From IMG/VR virus record IMGVR_UViG_3300028743_000018, positions 1 to 36,245 of that record: DNA of 36,245 nt; one strand, written 5' to 3'. This document shows positions 22,406 through 29,328 of this stretch, piece after piece (positions within the stretch are counted from its first letter, which is position 1; each line of letters starts with the position of its first letter). The notes under the pieces are model-generated. The model was not told the origin of the DNA. It saw only the letters and a list, made by a program, of their open reading frames with translations, and did no database searches. The DNA comes from a virus. Position numbers and translations under genes: made by a program.

Positions 22406-22710
22406 AGCCCACCCCCGATAAGCGACACGGCGGCGCGTGCCCGCAAGTCAGCGCACGCCCCCACCGCTATCGGCTCACCAGCCACCAGCCCCTCGGCCAC
22501 AATAGGCAGCACGCCACGCTCCACCGCAGCAGCCAGCACCTCCACGCGGAGCAGCTCGATAAACAAAAAATAAAAAGATACCAGCCCATTGCTGACACCC
22601 GCCTCCCGCGCCACGTCCTCACGCTTGAGAGTCCGGTATCCGGTGCGCTCAGCCACTCGCACCGCCGCGTCGAGGATCTGGTTGTATCTGTCGTCTGGTT
22701 TGAGTCTCAT
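22402..22710 (-). CDS. TetR-like helix-turn-helix protein without ligand domain, 102 aa
   Basis: ATG 22710 overlaps the VRR-NUC stop; GGAGG lies upstream. The N-terminal 50 residues match the TetR DNA-binding domain: ILDAAVRVAERTGYRTLKRE (helix 1 and turn), DVAREAGVSNGLVSFYF (helix-turn-helix) and FIELLRVEVLAAAVE. The remaining 50 residues (GVLPIVAEGLVAGEPIAVGA) are too few for a TetR ligand-binding domain. I recall similar short HTH proteins ending in LPxVAxGLAxGxP among phages next to replication genes. It may repress the replication operon or bind the origin; the position between two replication enzymes favours this. Confidence 0.72.
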   Translation of the reverse strand: MRLKPDDRYNQILDAAVRVAERTGYRTLKREDVAREAGVSNGLVSFYFLFIELLRVEVLAAAVERGVLPIVAEGLVAGEPIAVGACADLRARAAVSLIGGGL

Positions 22711-23048
22711 AATGGTATATCCTCCACGCAGGTTACGAAGGCCGCAACTCCGCCCTTGCTCCTGACTAAATTTAAAAATACCAACTGTGCCCGCCCGCGC
22801 TTGTCACCCGGTGTGAGATGCCATCCCGGAGCCTTCACCTCCAGAGCCCAAAACCTGCCATCCGGTCCGATTCCTATCAGGTCGGCGGACTTGCATACGG
22901 CGTTGGCCTGCTTCGAGTCGTTGCCGAGACCATACCGGACTGGCCTGCCCGTGTCGTCTGGTAGCACGCCACTATTGTTGCGCCACAGGAGGATGCCGCG
23001 CCTGGCGCACTCCAGCCGTACCTCCGCTTGCACCGCTGCCTCACTCAC
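22707..23048 (-). CDS. VRR-NUC domain nuclease, 113 aa
   Basis: The likely start is GTG 23048. The whole protein is one VRR-NUC domain of the PD-(D/E)XK type: N-terminal helix with EAAVQAEVRLECARRGILLWR, then SADLIGIGPDGRFWALEVKAPG, in which Asp, Glu and Lys (ADL...LEVK) are the catalytic acid-acid-lysine set. The C-terminal part VFLNLVRSKGGVAAFVTCVEDI completes the fold. Phage VRR-NUC proteins are stand-alone and thought to resolve branched DNA or recombination intermediates during replication. Length is standard. Confidence 0.85.
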   Translation of the reverse strand: MSEAAVQAEVRLECARRGILLWRNNSGVLPDDTGRPVRYGLGNDSKQANAVCKSADLIGIGPDGRFWALEVKAPGWHLTPGDKRGRAQLVFLNLVRSKGGVAAFVTCVEDIPL

Positions 23049-23175
23049 CCCGCACCTCCCGGCTGATACGGAGGATAGCGGCTTTGCGCCGGCGTATGCA
23101 GTCCGCTAGCTGCGTGGTGATCTGGTACAATTTCTTGAGGCAGGTGTACTCTCCGGGTGTTAATACATCATACAT
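23041..23175 (-). CDS. Small helical protein between HNH and VRR-NUC, 44 aa
   Basis: ATG 23175 has GGAGG six bases upstream. The product starts MYDVLTPGEYTCLKKLYQIT, then TQLADCIRRRKAAILRI and SREVRGE. It is helical and Arg-rich, like a small nucleic-acid-binding helix pair. Its end overlaps the VRR-NUC start by eight bases, and its start lies inside the 3' end of the HNH gene by 16 bases. Tight spacing supports a real gene. Function unknown. Confidence 0.55.
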   Translation of the reverse strand: MYDVLTPGEYTCLKKLYQITTQLADCIRRRKAAILRISREVRGE

Positions 23176-23798
23176 GCGCTACCTCCAGTCGGGGTGTAAT
23201 GTTTACTTACAGTATCTTTGGCACCTTTGCTACAGTTGCAACCTCGGTGTGCTGTTTGTACGTTTGACGGCTCGTGAGCCCCACCCGCTACAATCGGTAT
23301 GATGTGGTCGATAGTCGGGTACAGTGGGTGGAGTCTATGAACAAAAGGAAGTACCCCCGTACCACAGAGTTGGCAGGTGTAGTTATCTCGCTCAAATATT
23401 TGTTGTTTATTAACGGAGGCCTTGAACGCCCCGCGTCTACGAGCCCGGTAATCCGCCGCCCAATTCTGCACCGACTCTTTATTTTTCGCGTAGTATTCTG
23501 CGCTGTAGTCTCGTGCGTGGGCGTTAAATTTTTCCCGGTGTTTATTTCTGTATTTTCTGCGGCTATCCGCGTACCGCTCGGGATGTAGCAACTGGAGCGC
23601 TTTGTCTCGTTGCGTTGCCTCCGCTCGATGCTCCTTGTTATACTCCAGTATTTTATCTTTGTTATCAATTCTGTATTGTTTTTTGTACGCAGCCATCTTC
23701 TCTCTATTGGCGGCCCGGTACGCTTTATCTTTATCCCGGTGGGTTTGGCATTGTGTGAGCCCCGCTACAGCTTCATTACCACACTGACGACATTTCAT
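23160..23798 (-). CDS. HNH endonuclease with zinc-finger N-terminus, 212 aa
   Basis: ATG 23798 overlaps the helicase stop by four bases. Residues 1-20 hold a treble-clef-like CRQCGNEAVAGLTQCQTH. Residues 25-130 are charged helices with repeating NREKxxxYKKxYR / HREKFNAHARDYS units, a common linker in phage HNH enzymes that contacts DNA. The catalytic part is FERDNYTCQLCGTGV with Cys pair, TIDHIIPIVAGG (HH) and NVQTAHRGCNCSKG. This is a complete HNH motif with structural zinc. The gene is visibly richer in A and T than its neighbours, suggesting recent insertion of a homing-type endonuclease in the replication operon. Confidence 0.85.
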   Translation of the reverse strand: MKCRQCGNEAVAGLTQCQTHRDKDKAYRAANREKMAAYKKQYRIDNKDKILEYNKEHRAEATQRDKALQLLHPERYADSRRKYRNKHREKFNAHARDYSAEYYAKNKESVQNWAADYRARRRGAFKASVNKQQIFERDNYTCQLCGTGVLPFVHRLHPLYPTIDHIIPIVAGGAHEPSNVQTAHRGCNCSKGAKDTVSKHYTPTGGSACMMY

Positions 23799-25459
23799 CG
23801 TACCCCCCTTGATATGTCAGAATTTATACGCGCGGCCAGATCCTCAGCGTCTACCCGGCCAAGCGCTTGCGCGGAGAGAACGTCAACTCCAAATGTAAAG
23901 TAAAATCTTCGGTGCCCTTCCGGGTCCAGGCGGTTCTTTGCTCTCTGGTGCCCACCCCATAAGGCGATAGCGTCTCGCAGCACACTTTGCGCCCGTTGCT
24001 TATCGCCGTGTTTATTTGCAATTCCCTTAGCCACAACGTAGGGGTGCCCCATGTTCTGCATTGCGTGGAACACCTCCTCCGGGGTTCTATCGACTTTGGC
24101 TACCTCCCCGCGCATAGCAGCAAGTGTGGCCTCGTCCAGCTCGTACAGATCACCATCAACAAAAGAGGGGGACGTGCGGGCTTTTGGGACCGGAATCCAA
24201 CCGCAAAAGGGACATGAAGGAAGCACAGCCTCATAGGGTGACATACAAACCGGGTTAAGGCACACGCGGAGGGGGATCGCCCCTGATTTTGTAGAAGATT
24301 TTTTGTCTCTGCGGTCTAGTGAGTACTCTCGCGGGCTATCTGGTAGCCCATGCCGCAGGGTATTGCCACAATGGTCGATGATTATGGCACGGTCCTTGCC
24401 CTCCTTTTGGCGTAATGCCCTCATAAATTGCTGGTGGTACAGTCCATAGCTGTCGGTGGCCCGTGCCATACTGACCACTTCGATGGCCGGGAGGTCGAAA
24501 CCTTCCCCGAAGAGATCCACATTGACCACCTGGAGGATACGCCCAGTGGCAAATTGCCGCATGACCTCAACGCGCTGTTTGTCGGGGGTCTTGGCACTGA
24601 CAACTTCCGCCGGCACCCCGGCCCGGTTAAAACCCGCTGCCAGGTCTGTCGCGGTTTCCACGTCCGGGGCGAACGTCACACCCAGCCGGCCGTCAGCCAC
24701 CCGTTTGTAATGCGTGACCACATCGCCCATGATACTTGATGAGCGGGTAGCGGTGGCGAGTTGTTTGCGGATGTAATCACCATCTACGCCATGCCCCACC
24801 TCGTCCAACCGCAGGTCAGATGGGGGGCAGAATACACGATAATCGGTCAGATAGCCATTCTCTATAGCCCATCGGGAGCGCGCGCCCTCCACCATAACAT
24901 CAATTAGACCATCTGCATGACGCCCCAGCCCGCGACCGTCCGCCCGCTCCGCCGTAGCAGTCGGGGCGAGTCCACGTGCGTTGGGGAATAACTCTACTGC
25001 TTTGCCCCACTTGTTCTCCCGCAGGAGGTGATGCCCCTCGTCCACAACCCACAATTTCACCTGTTTACCCCAACGTGTAATGCTGTCATAATGTCGAGAC
25101 TCGGGTTTACTCCAGGATATGAGAGTGTCCACACCGGCAACGGCGCGGCGGGCGTTGGGGTCGTAAAAATCACGACCATAGGTTTGGGTGTGGAGCTGAA
25201 TGATCCATTTGATGACAGCAATGGGGCCGAGGATACGATGGGTAATACCGTAACGTGCGAGGGTGAGGGACCATTGTGACACTAGCTCCTGGCGGTGTGC
25301 TATCGCCACGCAAGAATCGGGGCACTCAGCCAGCTTGTAGCAGCATAGGGCCGTTTTCCCCAGCCCGCAGTCCATCGTGGGCATAATATTAACCGCCCCG
25401 AGCATCCAGGCGGCGTCAATACGGTCCGACATTTCTTTTTGATGTGGGTAAAGTTGCAT
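23795..25459 (-). CDS. SF2 DEAD/DEAH-type helicase with zinc ribbon, 554 aa
   Basis: ATG 25459 gives MQLYPHQKEM, in which LYPHQ is the Q motif, so this start must be right. Motif I is MDCGLGKTA (residues 29-37), motif II VVDEGHH near 140, motif III-like GLAPTATAER, and in the second RecA domain VVNVDLFGEGFDLPAI and QQFMRALRQKEGKDRAIIID (motifs V and VI). After residue 390 a four-Cys ribbon appears (CLNPVCMSPYEAVLPSCPFC). It is likely the replicative or repair SF2 helicase of the phage. The -10 box lies six bases before the ATG and no ribosome binding site is visible, so the mRNA should be leaderless. Confidence 0.88.
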   Translation of the reverse strand: MQLYPHQKEMSDRIDAAWMLGAVNIMPTMDCGLGKTALCCYKLAECPDSCVAIAHRQELVSQWSLTLARYGITHRILGPIAVIKWIIQLHTQTYGRDFYDPNARRAVAGVDTLISWSKPESRHYDSITRWGKQVKLWVVDEGHHLLRENKWGKAVELFPNARGLAPTATAERADGRGLGRHADGLIDVMVEGARSRWAIENGYLTDYRVFCPPSDLRLDEVGHGVDGDYIRKQLATATRSSSIMGDVVTHYKRVADGRLGVTFAPDVETATDLAAGFNRAGVPAEVVSAKTPDKQRVEVMRQFATGRILQVVNVDLFGEGFDLPAIEVVSMARATDSYGLYHQQFMRALRQKEGKDRAIIIDHCGNTLRHGLPDSPREYSLDRRDKKSSTKSGAIPLRVCLNPVCMSPYEAVLPSCPFCGWIPVPKARTSPSFVDGDLYELDEATLAAMRGEVAKVDRTPEEVFHAMQNMGHPYVVAKGIANKHGDKQRAQSVLRDAIALWGGHQRAKNRLDPEGHRRFYFTFGVDVLSAQALGRVDAEDLAARINSDISRGVR

Positions 25460-25465
25460 AAAAGA

Positions 25466-25494
25466 GGTATATTCGATATTAACTAATTTGTCAA
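25466..25494 (-). promoter_or_regulatory. Promoter giving a predicted leaderless helicase mRNA
   Basis: Minus-strand TTGACA at 25489-25494, a 17-bp spacer and TATACC at 25466-25471. Six bases (TCTTTT) separate the -10 from the ATG at 25459, so the expected +1 is the A of the start codon. It drives replication operon A. Confidence 0.65.
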
Positions 25495-25510
25495 TCCATA
25501 AAAATAATTA

Positions 25511-25539
25511 TTGACAAATAAAATAATAGCGGGTAAATA
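25511..25539 (+). promoter_or_regulatory. Plus-strand promoter of replication operon B
   Basis: TTGACA at 25511-25516, a 17-bp spacer and TAAATA at 25534-25539, a weak -10. It is back to back with the operon A promoter, with only 16 bases between the two -35 boxes, so the two operons may share a regulator. Confidence 0.5.
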
Positions 25540-25590
25540 TTGTCACAACACACCACACGGGGGGTACGTTAGCCCAAAGGGAGGTGCGCC

Positions 25591-25707
25591 ATGCTACCAG
25601 CCGGAAGAAAGCTCCGGCACCCACACAATACTCGGAGTAGTCGGACCGCTAATGTAGCGGCTATAAACCAGAAAGGAGTAACAAATGAGACTGACTGTAA
25701 CAATTGA
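25591..25707 (+). CDS. Small basic leader ORF, 38 aa
   Basis: ATG 25591 has GGGAGG upstream. The product starts MLPAGRKLRHPHNTRSSRTA and ends VAAINQKGVTNETDCNN. Its end overlaps the next gene by 23 bases, and the next gene's own ribosome binding site (AAAGGAG) lies inside it, so translation of this ORF could control the operon. The sequence before it (GTTAGCCCAAAGGGAGGTG) resembles that before the tiny ORF at 28381. It may be only a leader peptide. Confidence 0.45.
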   Translation: MLPAGRKLRHPHNTRSSRTANVAAINQKGVTNETDCNN

Positions 25708-26464
25708 TTGCGCGGACGAGACGGAGATAAGCCAATTGGCCCGTGTGTTGTCGGGTATGACGGAACAGAAGGGCATAGCACCGGGGCCGTATCAACCCGG
25801 TGAGATGCTGGTCGAGAAGGATTGTGAGGTACCATTTTTTACTTCCCCGCCCACCCCACCTGCTTTTATGGGCAACGAGGATCCTGTTGAGGACGCCCCA
25901 GTCCCGCCGACCCCCGTTATCGCACCGCCACCCGTTGCTTCCGTTACCCCGCCGCCCCCACCCGCGGACGATCCAGGCTGGCCCGATCCGCCGCAGCCGG
26001 AGCAAGCCGCGACCGACCACCTGGACGCCGACGATATCCCCTGGGATGAGCGTATCCACGCCGGTACCAAAACTCGCCTCAAAGCGAGCAATACCTGGAA
26101 ACTGAAGCCGGGTGTCGATAAAGCTCTGGTGGAGCAGGTCAAAGCGGAACTGAAGGGTATCCAGGCTGTACCAGCGCCGCCCGCCCCCACCCCGCCGGCC
26201 GATGCCGCAGCGGTAAGCGCCGCTCTCGGTGGTCCATCCAAACCAGCACCGCCCGCACCAGCACCCACTGGCCCCACCACTTTTGCCGAGTTGATCAAAG
26301 AGGTTACGGGACGTATCACCGCCGGGCAGATGACACCGGACCAGGTTAATGGCGCCGTGGCGCTCGTCACCAATGGTCAACTCACCATGTGCAACCAGCT
26401 CGCCGCACGTCAGGATCTTATTCCAGCGGTATGGGGTGTATTATGTCCGACCACAGTAGGTTAA
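25685..26464 (+). CDS. Pro-rich phage protein with WDERIH motif, 259 aa
   Basis: ATG 25685 follows AAAGGAG. The N-terminal 40 residues are an alpha/beta stretch (MRLTVTIDCADETEISQLARV shown split by context). Residues 55-110 are a Pro-rich linker (PPTPVIAPPPVASV; PPPPPADDPGW). The middle domain has LDADDIPWDERIHAGTKTRL and then WKLKPGVDKALVEQVKAEL, which I recognise as a very widespread phage motif (DxxGxPWDxRIHxxxK...WxxxRGVD), typically just upstream of or fused to replication proteins. The C-terminal third has another Pro-rich linker and a helical end (FAELIKEVTGRITAGQ). Its biochemical role is unknown to me. It overlaps the DUF2800 gene by 22 bases. Confidence 0.75.
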   Translation: MRLTVTIDCADETEISQLARVLSGMTEQKGIAPGPYQPGEMLVEKDCEVPFFTSPPTPPAFMGNEDPVEDAPVPPTPVIAPPPVASVTPPPPPADDPGWPDPPQPEQAATDHLDADDIPWDERIHAGTKTRLKASNTWKLKPGVDKALVEQVKAELKGIQAVPAPPAPTPPADAAAVSAALGGPSKPAPPAPAPTGPTTFAELIKEVTGRITAGQMTPDQVNGAVALVTNGQLTMCNQLAARQDLIPAVWGVLCPTTVG

Positions 26465-27537
26465 GCCCCTCCAGCGCCCATCGCTGGGTGCATTGCCCCG
26501 GCTCCATCCAGATGACTGAGCAGTTCTCCGATACGTCGGGGGCTGCCGCCCTGGAGGGTGAGGCCGCGCACTGGGTCGGCTCGGAGGTATTGTCCGGTCG
26601 TGGTGGTGACCCGTTTGCGGGCCGCACCGCACCGTGCGGTGTCATCGTAACCGAGGAGATGGTGGATGCTGCCAAGGTCTACGTGGCTGCGGTGCATTCC
26701 GTAACAGCGGCGGGTAAGCGGGCCGTGGAGCAGAGTATTACCATTTCCCGCGTCCATGCCGACTGCCACGGCACACCGGACTGTGCTCTGACCGATGACC
26801 GGGGTCAGCTGCACATTTTTGACCTCAAGTATGGCTACGGCGTCGTGGAGCCGTGGGACAACTGGCAGATGATCTGCTACGCCGCCGGTTTACTTCAGCC
26901 GTCCCACCAGTTTGTCAATATCCACATCGTCCAGCCCCGCCCGTTTCACTTTGACGGGCCGCACCGGACGTGGCGCGTCGAGGCACCTATACTGGAGCGC
27001 TACTTTGAACAACTCCGTATGGCGGCGGAAGCTGCGTACACAGCACACGCCCCCATCACCAGTGGTGACCATTGTAAATACTGTAGCGCGCGGCACGCCT
27101 GCCCTGCCGCCCGTAATGCGGCGATGTTTTCCATCGACTACACCAGCAGAATGCGGGTGGAGATCCTGAGCCCGGAAGCGTTGGCCACAGAACTGCGGAC
27201 GGTACAACGCGCCTCCGAAGCAATCAAGTTCCTGCTCACCGGTCTGGAGTCCCAGGCGCAGGGCATCTTTAACAATGGTGGGAACGTACCCGGTTGGATG
27301 TTGCAGGCCGGAACTGGTAGACAGCAGTGGAAAGTCCCGGTGGCGGAAATTATCGCGCTCAGTCAGGTGATGGGTATCGAGCTCTGTAAGAGCGTGGACA
27401 CTATTACGCCGGCACAGGCACGCAAAGCCGGGATGCCGGAGGATATTGTCAATATGTATTCGGAGCGGCAGAGCGGCGAGAAAAAGCTGGTCCCGTTCAA
27501 TGATGTAAAAATCTCAAGCATATTTAAAAAGGAGTAA
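26443..27537 (+). CDS. DUF2800 PD-(D/E)XK nuclease, Cas4-like, 364 aa
   Basis: I start at ATG 26443 (MSDHSRLSPSSAHRW) because the conserved 'LSPSSAHRWVHCPGSI' opening of the family begins here; the frame upstream is only overlap with the previous gene. Catalytic residues are visible: Asp113 in TPDCALTDDRG and Asp127-x-Lys129 in IFDLKYGYG, plus the following EPWDNWQMICYA. A Cys cluster, Cys18 near the N-terminus and CKYCSARHACPA near residue 210, is the pattern of the iron-sulfur cluster seen in Cas4/AddB-like exonucleases. It is expected to be a single-strand nuclease in recombination or replication. Next gene DUF2815 follows after four bases, the usual pairing. Confidence 0.88.
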   Translation: MSDHSRLSPSSAHRWVHCPGSIQMTEQFSDTSGAAALEGEAAHWVGSEVLSGRGGDPFAGRTAPCGVIVTEEMVDAAKVYVAAVHSVTAAGKRAVEQSITISRVHADCHGTPDCALTDDRGQLHIFDLKYGYGVVEPWDNWQMICYAAGLLQPSHQFVNIHIVQPRPFHFDGPHRTWRVEAPILERYFEQLRMAAEAAYTAHAPITSGDHCKYCSARHACPAARNAAMFSIDYTSRMRVEILSPEALATELRTVQRASEAIKFLLTGLESQAQGIFNNGGNVPGWMLQAGTGRQQWKVPVAEIIALSQVMGIELCKSVDTITPAQARKAGMPEDIVNMYSERQSGEKKLVPFNDVKISSIFKKE

Positions 27538-27541
27538 CACA

Positions 27542-28345
27542 ATGGACATTCTTTTCCCAGCAGGACGCATGATCGGCGGCAACCTCGATAAGACGTTCCC
27601 CCGCACCGAGTCGGACGGCAAGACCCCCAAGATTGGCCGCGATGGCCAGCCCGAGATGCAGTGCTCGTTTGGCTACGCCATCCCCAAAGGTGCCGAGACA
27701 CATTGGAATCAGACACCGTGGGGCGCGGAGATCTACAAGACCGGCGCCGCCGCACACCCCACACTCGTCGCCTCCCCCGCTTTCTCCTGGAAGATCACGG
27801 ACGGTGATTCAACGCTGCCCAATAAGCGTGGCAAGCGCCCCTGTGATCAGGCGGGTTACCCAGGCCATTGGGTAATCTGGTTCTCACAGGGCTGGCTGCC
27901 CAAACGTGTCAATGCCAACGGCACGGTGGAGCTCCCCGAGGGCGCTATTGTACCGGGCTATTTCATCCAGGTATTTGGCAGCGTGGCGGGTAACAAACTT
28001 GTCCCGAACGGAACACCCGGCGTCTATCTCAACCCCATCGCCGTCGCGCTGGTCGGAGAGGGTGACAAAATATCGGTGGACGTTGACACCACATCGATCG
28101 GCTTTGGTGGCGCGGCATTGCCTCCCGGTGCTCGTCCAGTGCAGGTCGCGGCTCCGGCATTTGCTGGGCAGGTCGCGCCACCCACTCCACCGGTGCCCAC
28201 TGGTGTCGTACCCGCTCCGGACTTCCTCAATCCACCGCCCGCCGGTCCGCAGATGACACCCGCCGCCGCCGGCACGAGAGAGCAGTACCATGCCGCCGGT
28301 TGGACTGACGCGCAACTGATAGCCGGTGGTTTGATGACACCGTAA
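27542..28345 (+). CDS. DUF2815, ssDNA-binding-type protein, 267 aa
   Basis: ATG 27542 follows AAAAAGGAG. Residues 1-190 fit the DUF2815 pattern: RTESDGKTPKIGRDGQPEMQ (shown in part), TPWGAEIYKTGAAAHP, FSWKITDGDSTLPNKRG, WVIWFSQGWLPK, GYFIQVFGSVAG and GVYLNPIAVALVG. The domain has an OB-like beta barrel and behaves as a single-strand DNA-binding protein in phages that carry DUF2800 and PolA. The last 75 residues form a Pro/Ala-rich tail (APPTPPVPTGVVPAPD) ending in a short acidic/hydrophobic patch, as in SSB tails that recruit partners. Confidence in family is high; detailed function is from family knowledge. Confidence 0.85.
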   Translation: MDILFPAGRMIGGNLDKTFPRTESDGKTPKIGRDGQPEMQCSFGYAIPKGAETHWNQTPWGAEIYKTGAAAHPTLVASPAFSWKITDGDSTLPNKRGKRPCDQAGYPGHWVIWFSQGWLPKRVNANGTVELPEGAIVPGYFIQVFGSVAGNKLVPNGTPGVYLNPIAVALVGEGDKISVDVDTTSIGFGGAALPPGARPVQVAAPAFAGQVAPPTPPVPTGVVPAPDFLNPPPAGPQMTPAAAGTREQYHAAGWTDAQLIAGGLMTP

Positions 28346-28349
28346 TAGT

Positions 28350-28477
28350 TTGGGGGTGTAGCCCAAGGACGGTGTGGACAATGGTCATGCAGAACGGGGA
28401 GTACAAAGTAGCCAGTCGAAACGGAAACCCTATTGCTGTTAACGCCAGCCCCACGTTGGTATAAGCTACACCCCCAA
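28350..28477. repeat. 128-bp unit bounded by perfect 13-bp inverted repeats
   Basis: TTGGGGGTGTAGC at 28350-28362 and GCTACACCCCCAA at 28465-28477 are perfectly complementary and enclose the mini-ORF 28381-28464. As RNA this would form a 13-bp stem closing a loop of about 100 bases. A target-site duplication is not apparent. Shorter competing stem: TTGGG and CCCAA at the left end. Confidence 0.7.
28381..28464 (+). CDS. Mini-ORF inside the inverted repeat, 27 aa
   Basis: A short frame from ATG 28381 (or 28387) to TAA 28464, with AAGGA twelve bases upstream. The product starts MVMQNGEYKVASRNGNPIAV and has a beta-hairpin look. The stop lies one base before the right arm of the inverted repeat. 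Weak ribosome binding site and length make coding uncertain. Confidence 0.35.
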   Translation: MVMQNGEYKVASRNGNPIAVNASPTLV

Positions 28478-28509
28478 TTCAATCTATCTGACAGATCGGA
28501 GAGTGCCAC

Positions 28510-28665
28510 GTGACCAAACGACAAGCGGCGGTAGAATGGATGATGGATAACGGGTGGTGGGGGCAGGGTATGTCCTTCACCTGCGACTCCTGCAAGATGG
28601 TGGACGGCTGCAAATGGGCCTACGATCCCTACAATACAAACGGCGACTGCCTGGGGGTGAAATAA
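28510..28665 (+). CDS. Small Cys-rich protein, 51 aa, GTG start
   Basis: GTG 28510 with GGAGAG upstream. The product starts with MTKRQAAVEWMMDNGWWGQG and continues MSFTCDSCKMVDGCKWAYDP, ending GDCLGVK. The Cys residues CDSCKMVDGC...C could hold one zinc. The segment before it is a helix with three Trp. No family recognised; many phages encode such zinc knuckles close to replication genes. Confidence 0.55.
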   Translation: MTKRQAAVEWMMDNGWWGQGMSFTCDSCKMVDGCKWAYDPYNTNGDCLGVK

Positions 28666-28666
28666 A

Positions 28667-28837
28667 ATGGTGTGTGACAGATGCGGGGCGCCGCGGGGGA
28701 TGTGCCCCCACGCAGTGGAGCCGGATTACGCGCTCCAGAGTGAAGAGACTTACCGGCGGGATTTGAGGATATCCCGGCTGGCATTACTACTCGCAGCGTG
28801 CGTAGCGGTCGTTGTGATATGGAGGATACTGGCATGA
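28667..28837 (+). CDS. Small zinc-knuckle membrane protein, 56 aa
   Basis: ATG 28667 starts MVCDRCGAPRGMCPHAVEP, a CxxC...C...H zinc-like knuckle at the N-terminus. Residues 36-56 form a hydrophobic helix (RLALLLAACVAVVVIWRILA) that would cross the membrane, leaving the zinc part inside. It begins one base after the previous stop and its TGA overlaps the next ATG. Function unknown; a membrane-bound zinc knuckle in a replication operon is unusual. Confidence 0.55.
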   Translation: MVCDRCGAPRGMCPHAVEPDYALQSEETYRRDLRISRLALLLAACVAVVVIWRILA

Positions 28838-29325
28838 GAACTTTTGACACCGGAGCGACACGCTCCCCGCTGGCCGACAAGCCCCAATACGAGGGGTATC
28901 TTCATCCACTCGTTATCAAGCGCTTCGGTGAGTACATGCTGAAGCACCAGACGCAGGCTGACGGGCAACGCCGCGCTGCCGACAACTGGCAGAAGGGAAT
29001 CCCCCCTGACAGCCTCATGGACTCAGCGTGGCGCCACCTGCTGGACGTGTGGCTGCATCATCGCGGCCACCCCGAAGAGGCAGCAGAGCCGTTGGAGGAG
29101 GCGTTGTGCGCGGTCATGTTCAACATGATGGCTCTGTTGCTACATAGCCTCACGGCGCAACGCACCCCGACCCTGGCGGAGCATGAGGAAGCAGCGGGGA
29201 TGGTGCTGGAGCCGCAGTTTATGAAGCATGTGGCGTGCTCGCGCGTACCCTGTAAATTCTATCAAACCAATCTCAACGAGCCGCCATGCCGGACTTGCCG
29301 AGATCACTCAAGATTTCAGGAGTAG
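28834..29325 (+). CDS. dATP/dGTP diphosphohydrolase-like protein (DUF5664), 163 aa
   Basis: I place the start at ATG 28834 (MRTFDTGATRSPLADK), overlapping the previous stop, because FDTGATR is the conserved opening of the family. Typical elements follow: KPQYEGYLHPLVIKRFGEYM, NWQKGIPPDSLMDSAWRHL and EEALCAVMFNMMALLLHSL. The helical RHL...D and acidic residues form an all-alpha NTP-pyrophosphatase-like fold related to MazG. The C-terminus (ACSRVPCKF; PPCRTCRDH) adds a four-Cys zinc site. Such enzymes hydrolyse dATP or dGTP and are known beside genes for 2-aminoadenine DNA, but no purZ-like gene is visible here. It precedes PolA by three bases. Confidence 0.75.
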   Translation: MRTFDTGATRSPLADKPQYEGYLHPLVIKRFGEYMLKHQTQADGQRRAADNWQKGIPPDSLMDSAWRHLLDVWLHHRGHPEEAAEPLEEALCAVMFNMMALLLHSLTAQRTPTLAEHEEAAGMVLEPQFMKHVACSRVPCKFYQTNLNEPPCRTCRDHSRFQE

Positions 29326-29328
29326 TAC

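Noticed and set aside
28834-29325. Evidence for a full 2-aminoadenine (purZ) genome system
   Set aside because: Only the diphosphohydrolase-like gene is visible; no PurZ or DatZ-like gene is in the window, so the full system is not claimed.
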